Below are positions 8,785 through 18,260 of a stretch of DNA of 32,783 nt, in pieces. The DNA comes from Gammaproteobacteria bacterium UBA1119. GTDB lineage: Bacteria; Pseudomonadota; Gammaproteobacteria; Pseudomonadales; Azotimanducaceae. The stretch spans positions 1-32,783 of the forward strand of contig DCBA01000090.1 of NCBI GenBank assembly GCA_002313255.1, given 5' to 3'. The position numbers were made by a program, and so were the translations under genes. Numbering within the stretch: position 1 is the first letter of the stretch; each line of letters begins with the position of its first letter. The notes beneath the pieces were generated by a model. It saw nothing but the letters and a program-made list of their open reading frames with translations. It did not search any database and had not been told where the DNA came from.

Positions 8785-9798
8785 CTAACCCGTCCACAAC
8801 ATCCACGCACCCGTCCCGAGTACATTAACGAGAGACAACGGCAACAGAATTTTCCACCCCAACGACATCAGTTGGTCGTACCTCGGTCTCGGTATGGCGG
8901 CACGCAATAGGATGAAAAAGTTAATAAATACAATAATCTTGGCTGCAAACACTCCCAATCCGACCAACGCTGAAGCCAGTCCCGTCGGCACCAACGACTG
9001 CAGCGCGGGGGGTAACAGCCAACCACCGAAAAACAACAAGACGATCATCGCAGACGTGATGATTAGCCCCAGGTATTCAGCCGCCATGATCAAGCCGAAT
9101 TTCATGCCCGAATATTCGGTGTGGAATCCCCCGGTCAGTTCGTGTTCCGCTTCCGGTAAATCAAACGGTAGGCGATGAGTCTCGGCCAACCCGGCAAGCA
9201 GAAAAATCACGAATCCGACAAATTGCGGGCCAATATTCCACAATTCGGCTTGATCTTCGACGATGTCTAGTAGGCTAAAGGACCCCGCCAGGATCACAAC
9301 GCCCATCAGCGACAACGCCATAAAGACTTCGTAGGTCACCATCTGTGCTGCCGCCCTGAGACCACCCAGGAGGGCGTACTTATTGTTGCTGGCAAATCCT
9401 GCCAGGAGCACGCCGTAAACGGCGAGCGATGACATCGCCAGGAACCAAAGAACGGCGATATTGGAATCGGTGATGATGAGTCCCGATTCTCGCGGTGCCC
9501 ATGGGACAACGACGTATGCCATGAGCATGGATCCGGCAACAATCGCCGGGGCCAAAACGAAAAAAAGACGGTCCCCGAATGGGGGTACCCAGTCGTCTTT
9601 CGCGAGCAGCTTGACGGCGTCCGCGATGGCTTGACCAAAACCGCCCGCCCAAGGCCAAACACGATTCGGCCCTTTTCGATCTTGCCACCAGCCTAACAAT
9701 CGTCGCTCCCACCAAACGAGGATCAGCGCAGTCACCAACATGCCCACCGCAATCGGGAGAATCAGCACGTAGGACCATATGTTGGGAGGAAACTCCAT
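8785..9798 (-). CDS. nuoH: NADH-quinone oxidoreductase subunit H
   Basis: A 337-residue membrane subunit (ND1 homologue) that forms the heel of complex I and much of the quinone tunnel. Eight or so helices are apparent. Diagnostic segments are [17 protein letters not shown] (31-47, quinone-tunnel loop) and [20 protein letters not shown] (206-225), which holds the acidic cluster linking the quinone site to the proton path. E. coli has ETNRAPFDLPEGE here, so the first positions differ conservatively. The ATG at 9798 shares a base with the nuoG stop (TGATG). Confidence 0.96.
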   Translation of the reverse strand: MEFPPNIWSYVLILPIAVGMLVTALILVWWERRLLGWWQDRKGPNRVWPWAGGFGQAIADAVKLLAKDDWVPPFGDRLFFVLAPAIVAGSMLMAYVVVPWAPRESGLIITDSNIAVLWFLAMSSLAVYGVLLAGFASNNKYALLGGLRAAAQMVTYEVFMALSLMGVVILAGSFSLLDIVEDQAELWNIGPQFVGFVIFLLAGLAETHRLPFDLPEAEHELTGGFHTEYSGMKFGLIMAAEYLGLIITSAMIVLLFFGGWLLPPALQSLVPTGLASALVGLGVFAAKIIVFINFFILLRAAIPRPRYDQLMSLGWKILLPLSLVNVLGTGAWMLWTG

Positions 9799-12545
9799 CA
9801 GCCTCTAGCAATCACGTCAGGATGGCCGCCGGGCCGTCGGATAAAATCTGGATCAACGGATAAATCAATACGGCCCGCGGCTATCGCACGAATGCCCGGT
9901 AGGCCGTGAACGACACCCACCATCCCGGCCGGTATCCGGTCATCGATCAGGACTTCAAAACTTGCACCCAACCCAGGCCCCGAAATCCCCGCACCGGCTT
10001 GAACGCCAAGCCTTTTCGCGTCGGCAACGTTGAGCAACGCAAACGGGGCTGGCATCCGCTCAACGATGGGCCACGAAGCATTAGACAGTTCATCGCTTCC
10101 AAAGATCGCGTGCACTGGGACGACCAGGAATGCTTCGGTGGCAACAAATGCATCCGGCACCTCTTGAAATTTCGTTGCCCGCGATGCGTCGCCGGAGTCA
10201 GGCGCGGGCGCGACCAACAGCGCGCCTGGATCACCACCGAGGAGCGCACCGCCCACCTCTTGCTGAAACTTAAAAACCGACTGATTGGAATTCCATCCCG
10301 GCGACCACACAAACGGAACCGCAGCTCCATCTTGTGTGCCGAGATTTTGTCCCTCCATCGAATAATTGAACGGCGTTTCGTCATCGACCGTCGCTTTCGG
10401 TTCATGAACAGATATTTGGGCTCGCATCGCGGTGCGTCCGCTGTATCGATGCGGTTGACGTGGAATCCTAGTGCCGCCCTCAACGCGGTAGTCGGACGGT
10501 GGGGATATGGTGGCGAGAGCCGCATGAGTAGCCTTTGCACATTCTTCAATGAGGACGTTAATGTTGGCCCAGCCAGCACCGCTTGAATCGAGCGCATCAG
10601 CAATATCGCTTATCCAACGCCAAGCCGGCCGAATCTCGTCATCGGGCTCAAACACCTGGTAAAACCTTTGCGCCCGGGTTTCGTAGTTGACGTAAGTCCC
10701 CGTGCATTCGGCGTAGGTCGATGCGGGCAACAAGACCGTGGCGTGTTCCGCCGTTTCGTTTTCTAGAATATCCAGCACCAGCATTTTTGACTCGCTGCAA
10801 GCAGCGCTTACCCTTTGTGCATCACCACGTCGGTATAAATCGTTCTCCATTACGATGGCAGCGCTGCCGCCCGTCATGGCGTCCAACGCATCGGACATCG
10901 ACAGTCCGCCACCAAGCAATGCAACGCCGTAGCTGTTGGCTTCCAAAGGCGATAACAACAGCGCAGGATCCGACCCCTTCGCCTTTAACGCCCATGCTAC
11001 ATTCGCGGCAGCCCGCAACACGTCCGGATCTCCCGTACCCGTTCCCGATACGATGAGCGGTCGTTTGGCTGAACCGAGGGCGGCAATCACTTGGTGCATA
11101 AAATCGATCCCGGCAGCCGACAGTTCGACGTCCGCCGCTGCGTATGTTGGATCGATCCCATGGGCGATTGCGGCACCGACGCGAGCGATATCTTGTGGAG
11201 CGCCGCCCCACGTCGCCGACGCGACGTCGTCGATGCGCGTTGTCGCAACCGACGCAATAAACAGCGGGCTTAACGCCTGTTGTGCGTGACCTCGGACACC
11301 CGCGTCTTGCCAGCCTGGGATCCCAGCCTCCTGGGCCATCGTAAAGGCCTCGGCACGTACTGCCTGCCGCACGGCCAAAGCAATCCGCGGTGCAGTATTC
11401 AGCACATCTTCTCCCAAAATGAGAATGGCATCGGCCGCTTCAACATCGGTCAGCGAGGGCGTGCGTGCGCCGCCTTCACGCTGAATGGACAAGGCGAGTT
11501 CGATCAACATTGCCTCGTTATCACCAAGTCCCGTACAAAAACGTTCCTCCCCAACCAATTTCTTCAGTGCAAAATTGGCTTCAAAACTTGCTCGCGGTGA
11601 ACCGATGCCAACGGCATCCATCGTGACCAACTTAACGGCTTCGGCGATCGCGTTTGATGCTCCGCTTGCTTCGAAAACGCCATCCTCGGCACGGATCCCG
11701 GCGTGCCGGATTCGTTGGTCGCTATTGATAAAGTGCGATCCAAACCGGCCTCGATCGCACAGAAAATAACCGTTTACTTCGCCGTGATATCGATTTTGAA
11801 CACGCTTCAACACGCCGTACCGTTCGCTGGGAAACACGTTGCAACCAACAGCACAACCCGGGCACACGGAGGGCGCTGATTGAAGGTCCCATTTGCGCGT
11901 GTAGTGCGTCGCAAAGGGTTTGTCGGTGAACACCCCTGTCGGGCAAACCTCGACCAGATTTCCCGAAAATTCACTCTCCAACGGGCCATCTTCGGACCGG
12001 CCAAAGTACATCCGACTGCGTGAGCCGAAAGCCGACAGATCGGTACCGCCAGCGTAATCGCGGTAATAGCGCACGCACCGGAAGCACGTAATACAGCGAT
12101 TCATTTCGTGGCCAATGAACGGCCCGAGATTCTGGTTTTCCCACGTCCTCTTGGTACCGCGGTATTTGCGCACTGAGTGTCCTGTCATCACGGTCATATC
12201 TTGTAAATGACATTCGCCCCCTTCCTCACAAACCGGACAATCGTGCGGGTGATTTTCCATCAACCACTCGATGACCGATTCGCGAAAATCAGCTGCCTGC
12301 GGGGCCGCGATGGAGATCCGCATGCCGTCGACGACATCGGTCATGCACGCCATACCAAGTCGACCTCGTTCGTCGTCCTCATCCGCGTATTGAATGATCG
12401 CGCACTGTCGGCACGCGCCGACCGAGCCCATCGCCGGATGCCAGCAAAAATAAGGGAGATTCAGCTGCTGCGACAGCACCGCATGAAGCAGATTTTGGCC
12501 TTCTTTAACCTCGTATTGCTGCCCATCGACGTTAATCGTTGCCAC
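9798..12545 (-). CDS. nuoG: NADH-quinone oxidoreductase subunit G (Fe-S, molybdopterin-oxidoreductase fold)
   Basis: A 915-residue peripheral-arm subunit carrying several iron-sulfur clusters. From the chosen start, [2Fe-2S] N1b ligands are Cys34/45/48/67; N5 ligands are His99 with Cys103/106/112; N4 ligands are Cys151/154/157/201; and the off-pathway N7 set is Cys228/231/235/263. The remaining ~650 residues are a molybdopterin-oxidoreductase-like domain with no visible cofactor role, as is usual for NuoG. Presence of the N7 ligands and the length match the E. coli-type protein (~908). The GTG at 12545 is chosen over the open frame to 12572: it overlaps the nuoF stop as TAGTG and has AGGAG at 12555-12559, nine bases upstream. 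Confidence 0.95.
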   Translation of the reverse strand: MATINVDGQQYEVKEGQNLLHAVLSQQLNLPYFCWHPAMGSVGACRQCAIIQYADEDDERGRLGMACMTDVVDGMRISIAAPQAADFRESVIEWLMENHPHDCPVCEEGGECHLQDMTVMTGHSVRKYRGTKRTWENQNLGPFIGHEMNRCITCFRCVRYYRDYAGGTDLSAFGSRSRMYFGRSEDGPLESEFSGNLVEVCPTGVFTDKPFATHYTRKWDLQSAPSVCPGCAVGCNVFPSERYGVLKRVQNRYHGEVNGYFLCDRGRFGSHFINSDQRIRHAGIRAEDGVFEASGASNAIAEAVKLVTMDAVGIGSPRASFEANFALKKLVGEERFCTGLGDNEAMLIELALSIQREGGARTPSLTDVEAADAILILGEDVLNTAPRIALAVRQAVRAEAFTMAQEAGIPGWQDAGVRGHAQQALSPLFIASVATTRIDDVASATWGGAPQDIARVGAAIAHGIDPTYAAADVELSAAGIDFMHQVIAALGSAKRPLIVSGTGTGDPDVLRAAANVAWALKAKGSDPALLLSPLEANSYGVALLGGGLSMSDALDAMTGGSAAIVMENDLYRRGDAQRVSAACSESKMLVLDILENETAEHATVLLPASTYAECTGTYVNYETRAQRFYQVFEPDDEIRPAWRWISDIADALDSSGAGWANINVLIEECAKATHAALATISPPSDYRVEGGTRIPRQPHRYSGRTAMRAQISVHEPKATVDDETPFNYSMEGQNLGTQDGAAVPFVWSPGWNSNQSVFKFQQEVGGALLGGDPGALLVAPAPDSGDASRATKFQEVPDAFVATEAFLVVPVHAIFGSDELSNASWPIVERMPAPFALLNVADAKRLGVQAGAGISGPGLGASFEVLIDDRIPAGMVGVVHGLPGIRAIAAGRIDLSVDPDFIRRPGGHPDVIARG

Positions 12546-13849
12546 TACAAATGTCTCCTGTGATAAGGACACTTGCCCGTCCGAATGTGCTCTTCGAAAT
12601 CCTCTCGAAAATATTTTAGGGCCGATTGCAGCGGTTCAATCGCGCCAGTTGCATGCAAACAAAACGTATTTCCCGGCGCGCCGATAAATTGCGCATTGCG
12701 ATCTAGTACTTCTAGATCCCCCTCTTGACCACGACCTTCTTCAATATCCAGAAGCAGTGCTTCAACCCACGGCAAGCCTTCACGGCACGGCGTACAAAAA
12801 CCACACGATTCCTGTGCGAAAAAGTGTTGCAAGTTACGCGACATATCCACCGGGCAAACGGAGTTGTCCATGAGAATCATGGTGCCTGTACCCATCCGAC
12901 TGCCGGCCGCTTGAATCGTGCCGTAATCCATTGCTAAGTCGAAGTGTTCTTCCACCAAAAAGTCGGTCGACGCACCCCCTGGGAGAATCCCCTTGAGCTC
13001 AAACCCTTCACGCATACCACCGGCATGCCGCTCAACCAGTTCTCGAATCGGCGTGCCAATCGGTAATTCCCATAGTCCCGGACGGTTGACCCGGCCAGAA
13101 ATTCCATAAATTTTAGTGCCTGCGTCTTCCGTCAGACCCAGGCCTTGATACCACTCAACGCCATTGCGCACGATCCCTGGGACGTTACAAAACGTCTCAA
13201 CGTTGTTAACGATGGTCGGTCTTCCCCAGGCACCACTTGCCGGCGGAAAAGGAGGTTTGGTTCGGGGTTGCGCACGTTTGCCCTCGAGTGCGTTCAACAA
13301 CGCCGTTTCTTCTCCGCAAATGTAGCGTCCGGCCGAACTGTGAATACGCAAGTCAAGATTGAAATCGGTCCCAAAAATACCACCCCCTAAAAAACCCCGT
13401 GCCGTCGCGTCTGCAAGTGCTTCGACGAGACGTTGATAGGGTTGATGGTATTCGCCACGTAGAAAAATATAGGCCTTCTCTGCTTGAATCGCGTACGCGC
13501 CAATGATCATTCCTTCGATCAAAACGTGCGGATTGTTCTCTAGGAGAAAACGGTCCTTGAAGGTGCCCGGTTCCATTTCATCTGCGTTGCAGACGAGGTA
13601 CTTGGCGCCTTCGCCCGCTGCATCCCCCTGAGGGACGAAGCTCCATTTCAAGCCCGTGGGAAAACCAGCGCCGCCTCGACCCCTTAAATTCGAGTCCTTC
13701 ACTAGACTGACGATTTCTTCGGGGCTCATCGAGGTTAACGCTTTTCGAGCCGCCTCGTATCCCTGCCCGGCCTCGTACGCGTTTAGGTCTACGAGACCCC
13801 CAACTTCTTCGACTCGCCCTAGCAAGGGCTTGGTATCCATTAGTGACAC
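12545..13849 (-). CDS. nuoF: NADH-quinone oxidoreductase subunit F (NADH- and FMN-binding)
   Basis: A 434-residue catalytic subunit that oxidises NADH through FMN and passes electrons to [4Fe-4S] cluster N3. The glycine-rich loop GRGGAGFPTG (57-66) and the CNADEMEPGTFKDR segment (87-100) form the NADH/FMN site, with ICGEETALLNALEG (177-190) also part of it. Cluster N3 ligands are Cys349/352/355 in ESCGFCTPCREG and Cys397. The length fits the family (E. coli 445). The start is a GTG at 13849 sharing a base with the nuoE stop; GGGAGG at 13858-13863 is eight bases away, whereas it would be too far from the ATG at 13840. The stop overlaps nuoG by one base. Confidence 0.97.
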   Translation of the reverse strand: MSLMDTKPLLGRVEEVGGLVDLNAYEAGQGYEAARKALTSMSPEEIVSLVKDSNLRGRGGAGFPTGLKWSFVPQGDAAGEGAKYLVCNADEMEPGTFKDRFLLENNPHVLIEGMIIGAYAIQAEKAYIFLRGEYHQPYQRLVEALADATARGFLGGGIFGTDFNLDLRIHSSAGRYICGEETALLNALEGKRAQPRTKPPFPPASGAWGRPTIVNNVETFCNVPGIVRNGVEWYQGLGLTEDAGTKIYGISGRVNRPGLWELPIGTPIRELVERHAGGMREGFELKGILPGGASTDFLVEEHFDLAMDYGTIQAAGSRMGTGTMILMDNSVCPVDMSRNLQHFFAQESCGFCTPCREGLPWVEALLLDIEEGRGQEGDLEVLDRNAQFIGAPGNTFCLHATGAIEPLQSALKYFREDFEEHIRTGKCPYHRRHL

Positions 13850-14337
13850 TATTCGAACCTCCCGAAAATCTCTCCGAGACGCTCAGCAGTCACGTTTTCG
13901 ATAAGCTCATCATCAATCATCATTGTCGGCGCCTTGTCACAGGCCCCGAGACAGACGATCGGCAGTAGGGTGAAGCGGTCATCGTCGGTCGTTCCCCCGA
14001 ACGCGATACCGAGGTACTCCTGGATCGCCTTACCGAGCCCATCGGCACCCATGACATAACAAGAGACGCTGTCACACACCATCGCGACGTGGCGACCAAC
14101 GGGTTGGCGGAAGATCAAATTGTAGAATGTGGCGATGCTATCCAGCGCGTCGGAAGACATCCCCAACAGTCGGGCGATGGCGTGGAGGCTCGTATCAGAT
14201 ACCCAGCCACGGTGCTTCTGGACAATCATCAACGCATCGATCGCAGCCGATTCGCGGTCTGGAAGATGCGCGATCTCTGCTTCGATTTCAGCGATTTCTT
14301 CGCCCGATAACACGTGTACCAACTCGGTTTCACTCAT
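13849..14337 (-). CDS. nuoE: NADH-quinone oxidoreductase subunit E ([2Fe-2S])
   Basis: A 162-residue thioredoxin-fold subunit holding [2Fe-2S] cluster N1a next to NuoF. The four ligands appear as Cys88-x4-Cys93 and Cys129-x3-Cys133 (CDSVSC and CLGAC), and the N-terminal helical part carries the usual [11 protein letters not shown] segment. The length equals E. coli NuoE (166). The ATG at 14337 overlaps the nuoCD stop (ATGA). The stop shares a base with the nuoF GTG. Confidence 0.97.
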   Translation of the reverse strand: MSETELVHVLSGEEIAEIEAEIAHLPDRESAAIDALMIVQKHRGWVSDTSLHAIARLLGMSSDALDSIATFYNLIFRQPVGRHVAMVCDSVSCYVMGADGLGKAIQEYLGIAFGGTTDDDRFTLLPIVCLGACDKAPTMMIDDELIENVTAERLGEIFGRFE

Positions 14338-16109
14338 CGGTCGACGTCCGCCATGACGAAATCGATGCTAGCAACGATGGCGATCAGGTCCGACACCATA
14401 AACCCATTGCTAATCACTGGAATCTGCTGAAGTGCTGGGAACGACGGTGACCGAATGCGCGTACGATACGACATGGTGCCTCCATCCGATATCGAGTAAT
14501 ACGAATTCCAACCCGTCCTCGCCTCAACAATGGTCGACGATTCGCCCGGCGGAATCACGGGGCCCCAACTGACGTTTAGGAAGTGATGAATCAACGTCTC
14601 GATATCCTGCATCGTGCGCTCCTTAGCAGGAGGCGTTGCCAGCCGGTGATCCGCTTTGTATGGTCCGGAAGGCATATTCTCGGCGCACTGTCGAATAATC
14701 TTTAAACTTTCCCGAATCTCGTCCACGCGGACACGGCACCGATCGTACGTATCCCCATTGGTCGCCATCGGGATCTCGAAATCGAACTGATCGTACATGC
14801 TATAAGGCCGCTTCTTGCGCAAATCCCAGTCGCTACCCGTGGCACGTAGCGACGGGCCGGTGATGCCCCACTCAAGTCCTTCCGCGGTGTTGTATGCACC
14901 AATACCCTTGGTCCGGCGTTGCAAGATACCGTTTTGCATCGCCATTTTTTCGTAATGATCGAGCCGCTTCGGCAAGTAATTGCAAAAATCCAGCACCATG
15001 GCATCCCAACCATCGGGAAGATCTTGGCAAACGCCGCCGATGCGGAACCAGCTGGGATGCATGCGACCGCCGGTAATCGCTTCAATGATTGAGAACAGGC
15101 GTTCACGGTCGGCAAACATATAAAACACCGGCGACATCTGTCCGACGTCCTGCGCGAACGTCCCGTAGAAAAGCAAATGACTAGCAATCCGAAACAACTC
15201 CACCAGCATCACGCGAATGACCTGGGCGCGCTCCGGCACTTTCATACCCGCCATGTTTTCAACATTCATGACGTACGGAAAGTTGTTGATTACCCCGCCC
15301 AGGTAATCAACGCGATCGGTGTAGGGAATGTACGTGTGCCAGGTCTGACGTTCGGACATTTTTTCCTGCGCGCGGTGGTGGTATCCGATATCGGGGACCG
15401 CCTGCACGATGACCTCGCCATCAAGCTGTAAGGCAATCCGAAACACACCATGCACGCTCGGGTGATTCGGACCTAAATTGAGGAACATGAAGTCGGTATG
15501 TTTCGCGTCCGTGTTCATCCCCCACTCTTCGGGAACAAACTTCAGCGCATCTTGCTGTGCTTTTTGGAATTCTGGCGTCATCGTGAACGGGTCCATCTCG
15601 GTCGCTCGGGCGGGATGTTCTTTTCGCAGCGGGTGCCCTTCCCAAAGAGGCGGCGTCAGAATTCGACGCAGGTTGGGGTGGTCCTCAAAGTCGATCCCAA
15701 ACATGTCGAACGCCTCACGTTCATACCAATTGGCCACTGGATAGATCGACGAAACACTCTTAACGCGGTTGTCTGCTTCGGACAGCGGGACCTTAATTCT
15801 TATGTCGTTATTTCCTGACAGTGAAATCAGGTGATAAAACACGGTGAAGTCGGAATCCGGTTGATCGACCCGGTGCTGCCTCGTCCGCTCGTCAATCGCG
15901 GAGACGTCAAACAGCAATTCGTACGGTGTGCTCGCCTCGTCCTTCAGAAATCGGAGGACCGATTGGATTTCTTCCCGAGGAACCCAAATCGTGGGTATCT
16001 TGTCTGCCGTTTCTTGAACCGTACAGCGTTCAGCACCCACCTTGGTGGCGAGATCGTCAACCACCGTAGACACAGTGATCTCTGTTGTTGATTCAACTAC
16101 TTCAGACAC
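14334..16109 (-). CDS. nuoC: NADH-quinone oxidoreductase subunit C/D fusion
   Basis: A 591-residue fusion of the NuoC (about 1-185) and NuoD (about 200-591) subunits of the complex I connecting module. The NuoC part shows the family signature [20 protein letters not shown] followed by LRRIL (126-150). The NuoD part starts with [14 protein letters not shown] (211-224), containing the His of the quinone head-group site, then [10 protein letters not shown], and ends in [11 protein letters not shown] as E. coli NuoCD does. The fusion is known from E. coli, Pseudomonas and relatives and is the strongest taxonomic hint in the window. The GTG at 16109 lies three bases after the nuoB stop. No ATG is available before residue 137. 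The stop overlaps nuoE as ATGA. Confidence 0.97.
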   Translation of the reverse strand: MSEVVESTTEITVSTVVDDLATKVGAERCTVQETADKIPTIWVPREEIQSVLRFLKDEASTPYELLFDVSAIDERTRQHRVDQPDSDFTVFYHLISLSGNNDIRIKVPLSEADNRVKSVSSIYPVANWYEREAFDMFGIDFEDHPNLRRILTPPLWEGHPLRKEHPARATEMDPFTMTPEFQKAQQDALKFVPEEWGMNTDAKHTDFMFLNLGPNHPSVHGVFRIALQLDGEVIVQAVPDIGYHHRAQEKMSERQTWHTYIPYTDRVDYLGGVINNFPYVMNVENMAGMKVPERAQVIRVMLVELFRIASHLLFYGTFAQDVGQMSPVFYMFADRERLFSIIEAITGGRMHPSWFRIGGVCQDLPDGWDAMVLDFCNYLPKRLDHYEKMAMQNGILQRRTKGIGAYNTAEGLEWGITGPSLRATGSDWDLRKKRPYSMYDQFDFEIPMATNGDTYDRCRVRVDEIRESLKIIRQCAENMPSGPYKADHRLATPPAKERTMQDIETLIHHFLNVSWGPVIPPGESSTIVEARTGWNSYYSISDGGTMSYRTRIRSPSFPALQQIPVISNGFMVSDLIAIVASIDFVMADVDR

Positions 16110-16112
16110 TTC

Positions 16113-16799
16113 TTAGCTACCGCGCTTCTTCCCCAATAAGTCCGTCGTCAGCGGGGCGTCCCCGACGGTCGTCGGCTCCGCAAGATCCGTCGCTTTCATA
16201 CGTTCGGGCGTGTGTTTGTCTCGTTGACTGGGGTCATACTTCGCCAAGCTGCCATCGTTTCCGAGCATCCATGACAACGGTCGCTCGGTGTTTTTCACGG
16301 ACTCTTGCAACAAGATCAAACCCTGCATAAATGCCTCCGGGCGAGGCGGACAACCGGGTACATAGACGTCTACTGGTAGAAATTTGTCCGCTCCTTGAAC
16401 GACGCTGTAGACATCAAACATGCCGCCCGAGTTAGCGCACGAGCCCATTGAAATCACCCAGCGGGGTTCCAACAACTGTTCGTAGAGGTGTTGGATCACC
16501 GGTGCCATTTTCCGGAACACGGTGCCCGAGATCACAATCAAGTCGGCTTGGCGAGGGCTGGCCCTTATCACCTCTGCGCCGAACCGTGAGATGTCGTGTC
16601 GTGACGTAAAACTCGTCGCCATTTCGACGTAACAGCACGACAAACCAAAATTGAATGGCCAGATGGAGTTGGACCGGCCCCAGGCCACCAGATCTTCAAG
16701 CTTAGCGGTCAAGAAACCCTTCGCTGCATCTTCGATGTAGGCATCTTCGACCGGTTTCATCGATGCACCAGGCTCCGTTTTTATCAATCGCCACTCCAC
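16113..16799 (-). CDS. nuoB: NADH-quinone oxidoreductase subunit B ([4Fe-4S] N2)
   Basis: A 228-residue connecting-module subunit that binds cluster N2, the last electron carrier before quinone. The ligands are Cys55 and the adjacent Cys56 (LSCCYVEM), Cys121 (GSCANSGG) and Cys150 (PGCPPRP). The RPLSW segment and the polar C-terminal tail match the E. coli-type protein (220). The GTG at 16799 shares a base with the nuoA stop (TAGTG) and has GGAG eight bases upstream. An ATG 13 codons further in (16760) is a less likely start because it would lose the segment aligning with the E. coli N-terminus. Confidence 0.97.
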   Translation of the reverse strand: MEWRLIKTEPGASMKPVEDAYIEDAAKGFLTAKLEDLVAWGRSNSIWPFNFGLSCCYVEMATSFTSRHDISRFGAEVIRASPRQADLIVISGTVFRKMAPVIQHLYEQLLEPRWVISMGSCANSGGMFDVYSVVQGADKFLPVDVYVPGCPPRPEAFMQGLILLQESVKNTERPLSWMLGNDGSLAKYDPSQRDKHTPERMKATDLAEPTTVGDAPLTTDLLGKKRGS

Positions 16800-17227
16800 T
16801 AGCCATTCTCCAGGACGGCATATTTCGAGGGTTCGGAATGGCGCGATTTACGTCCCCAGTCAAGCGCACCAGATTTCAATTCGTACACCAGTGCCACCAA
16901 CAAGATGCCAATGAATATTGCGACCCCTACGTAACCTGCCCAGCCGACTTCTTCAAATGCAACCGCCCAGGCGACAATAAAGATCGTCTCAAGATCGAAG
17001 ATGACAAAAAAAATGGCGACCAAGTAGAACTCAATCGACAAACGCATGTTTTCTGCCTCGCCCACCGAAACGATGCCGGATTCATAAGGAACATCCTGGG
17101 CCCCACCGTGTCGAGCCTTTGACCCAAAAAACCAGGAAACTAACAGTGTTGCGGCTAGAACAACGCCTACCACTAACGTGTAAATAACGAACGGCCAAAT
17201 ATCGCTCGTCGTCTCTTCAACACCCAT
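16799..17227 (-). CDS. nuoA: NADH-quinone oxidoreductase subunit A
   Basis: A 142-residue membrane subunit (ND3 homologue) with three predicted helices. The loop after helix 1 carries the conserved PYESGI segment and is followed by [20 protein letters not shown], where the paired acidic residues FDLE are characteristic of the family. The length agrees with E. coli NuoA (147). The ATG at 17227 is preferred over a TTG at 17251; GGGGGA lies about 10 bases upstream of the ATG and a closer GGAG is also present. It is the first gene of the operon, and a candidate promoter lies about 50 bases upstream. Confidence 0.94.
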   Translation of the reverse strand: MGVEETTSDIWPFVIYTLVVGVVLAATLLVSWFFGSKARHGGAQDVPYESGIVSVGEAENMRLSIEFYLVAIFFVIFDLETIFIVAWAVAFEEVGWAGYVGVAIFIGILLVALVYELKSGALDWGRKSRHSEPSKYAVLENG

Positions 17228-17273
17228 GAACTCCGCATCCCCCAGGAGCAAAAAAAGCGCGGTCTCGAGCCGG

Positions 17274-17302
17274 CGTCACAATACAGTTAGCACCCTGTGA
17301 CG
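17274..17302. repeat. 7-bp inverted repeat across the nuoA promoter
   Basis: CGTCACA (17274-17280) and TGTGACG (17296-17302) are perfect inverted arms separated by 15 bases. The arms overlap the -10 box and the edge of the -35 box of the candidate nuo promoter, so a dimeric regulator bound here would compete with RNA polymerase. I do not recognise the site as a known operator; the half-sites resemble CRP/FNR-type TGTGA but are in the opposite arrangement and too far apart. Confidence 0.4.
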
Positions 17303-17306
17303 GCAA
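17278..17306 (-). promoter_or_regulatory. candidate sigma-70 promoter of the nuo operon
   Basis: On the minus strand a -35-like TTGCCG (17306-17301) and a -10-like TATTGT (17283-17278) are separated by exactly 17 bases. Each box matches the consensus at four of six positions. The expected start of transcription, near 17270, would leave about 40 bases of leader before the nuoA ATG. It is the best candidate in the region but rests on pattern only. Confidence 0.42.
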
Positions 17307-17401
17307 GTTCTGAGGTGCCATTTCGGTGTCCCGGGTGGTTCGGTATTTGCGGTAAACCTGAAAAAAAGTGGTGCGGCGGGTAGGCTATCTCAACCGGTTT
17401 G

Positions 17402-17407
17402 AAGGAG
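17402..17407 (+). promoter_or_regulatory. ribosome binding site of the GFA gene
   Basis: AAGGAG lies nine bases upstream of the ATG at 17417. It decides the start: the in-frame TTG at 17399 would place the Shine-Dalgarno sequence inside the coding region. Confidence 0.7.
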
Positions 17408-17416
17408 TTCACGATC

Positions 17417-17770
17417 ATGAATTTAGAAGGCGGATGTTTTTGCGGATCGATCCGGTACCGCATTAAGGAAGACAGCTACCCGTCAGCAAACTGCCATTGC
17501 ACGATGTGTCGGCGCACGTCCGCCGCCGCGTATGTCTCTTGGATTGTGGTGCCGACAACGGACTTTGACTACATCCAAGGCGAGCCCGAAGTTCTCCAAT
17601 CCTCATCACACGGAACGCGTTATTTTTGTGGTAGTTGCGGTACACCCGTCGCCTGCGTACTCGCCGAACACCCGGATGTGATCGATGTAACTATTTGTAG
17701 CCTTGACGACCCCGGGCAATATCCTCCACAAAGGGACGTTCACACCGATACGCGACTGTCATGGGTTTAG
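17417..17770 (+). CDS. GFA (CENP-V/GFA) family zinc-binding protein
   Basis: A 117-residue protein of the GFA fold, named after glutathione-dependent formaldehyde-activating enzyme. Most bacterial members have no proven activity. Zinc-binding cysteines are visible in the family order: Cys7 and Cys9 (GGCFCGSIRY), Cys26/28/31 (CHCTMCRR) and Cys71/74 (YFCGSCGTPV). The ending, with CSLDDPGQYPPQRDVHT, also fits the family. The start is fixed by a strong ribosome binding site. It is the first gene of a tight plus-strand cluster, its stop lying inside the first codons of the next gene. It is divergent from the nuo operon, with the promoter region shared. A second GFA protein lies at 21136-21549 but is clearly a different subfamily member. 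Confidence 0.88.
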   Translation: MNLEGGCFCGSIRYRIKEDSYPSANCHCTMCRRTSAAAYVSWIVVPTTDFDYIQGEPEVLQSSSHGTRYFCGSCGTPVACVLAEHPDVIDVTICSLDDPGQYPPQRDVHTDTRLSWV

Positions 17771-18171
17771 TCAACGACTCGCCGTCCGCTGCAATCGGCA
17801 ACCGACCCACGGCCATCCGGGTGGCATCTGGATTGCTCGCGTTCAACGCCGTAGTCCTCATCTTTTCATGGGTTGTTGAACCTAGCCTTGTTGACAACCA
17901 CGGCGGTGAAATTTTTTTCATTGCGCTCTGGGGCTGTCTAGCCTACGCAACCTTTAATGCGTGGGGTTGGGTAAGGGCAACCATTGCGGGCATTTGGGTC
18001 GCCTACGCTTGGGGTCTTCTTAATACAGGCAATGTCCTCGGCAGCATCGCAACGACAACCCTCGCCGACCTTCTGACCAAAACATTAGCGTTGATCGCCT
18101 TCACACTTTTATGGCTACCGGCCACGAGAAACTGGTATTTACACAGGATACAAGAACGGGCAAAGAACTGA
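17761..18171 (+). CDS. hypothetical four-helix membrane protein
   Basis: A 136-residue protein I do not recognise. Four hydrophobic stretches suit transmembrane helices at about residues 22-40, 50-66, 70-88 and 101-118, with a basic end (HRIQERAK) likely in the cytoplasm. The ATG at 17761 overlaps the GFA gene by ten bases. The TGA shares its last base with an ATG that opens a 29-codon ORF. The tryptophan-rich helices and small size recall DoxX-like or other small uncharacterised integral proteins, but no diagnostic motif is visible. Co-transcription with the GFA gene is very likely. Confidence 0.75.
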   Translation: MGLVNDSPSAAIGNRPTAIRVASGLLAFNAVVLIFSWVVEPSLVDNHGGEIFFIALWGCLAYATFNAWGWVRATIAGIWVAYAWGLLNTGNVLGSIATTTLADLLTKTLALIAFTLLWLPATRNWYLHRIQERAKN

Positions 18172-18260
18172 TGGATATGGCGTTAAATACCCGAGGTCTC
18201 GCCCCCGATCGTCTCGACGAGTGCCTTCGCATCCGCGCGGTGAATTCGGCGCAGCAATGA
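18171..18260 (+). CDS. possible 29-residue small ORF linking two genes
   Basis: An ATG at 18171 overlaps the stop of the membrane protein gene (TGATG). The frame runs 29 codons to a TGA at 18258-18260, which in turn overlaps the ATG of the next gene (ATGA). The peptide begins MDMALNTRGLAPD and ends VNSAQQ. It has no hydrophobic segment and no motif I recognise. It may be a real small protein, or a leader ORF whose translation carries ribosomes from the upstream gene to the downstream one. Double coupling of this kind can also arise by chance in so short a frame. Confidence 0.35.
   Translation: MDMALNTRGLAPDRLDECLRIRAVNSAQQ

Noticed and set aside
9906..10586. Long open frame (226 codons) on the plus strand inside nuoG
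   Set aside because: It is antisense to a well-conserved gene, has no family motif, and is typical of the shadow frames seen throughout the nuo genes.
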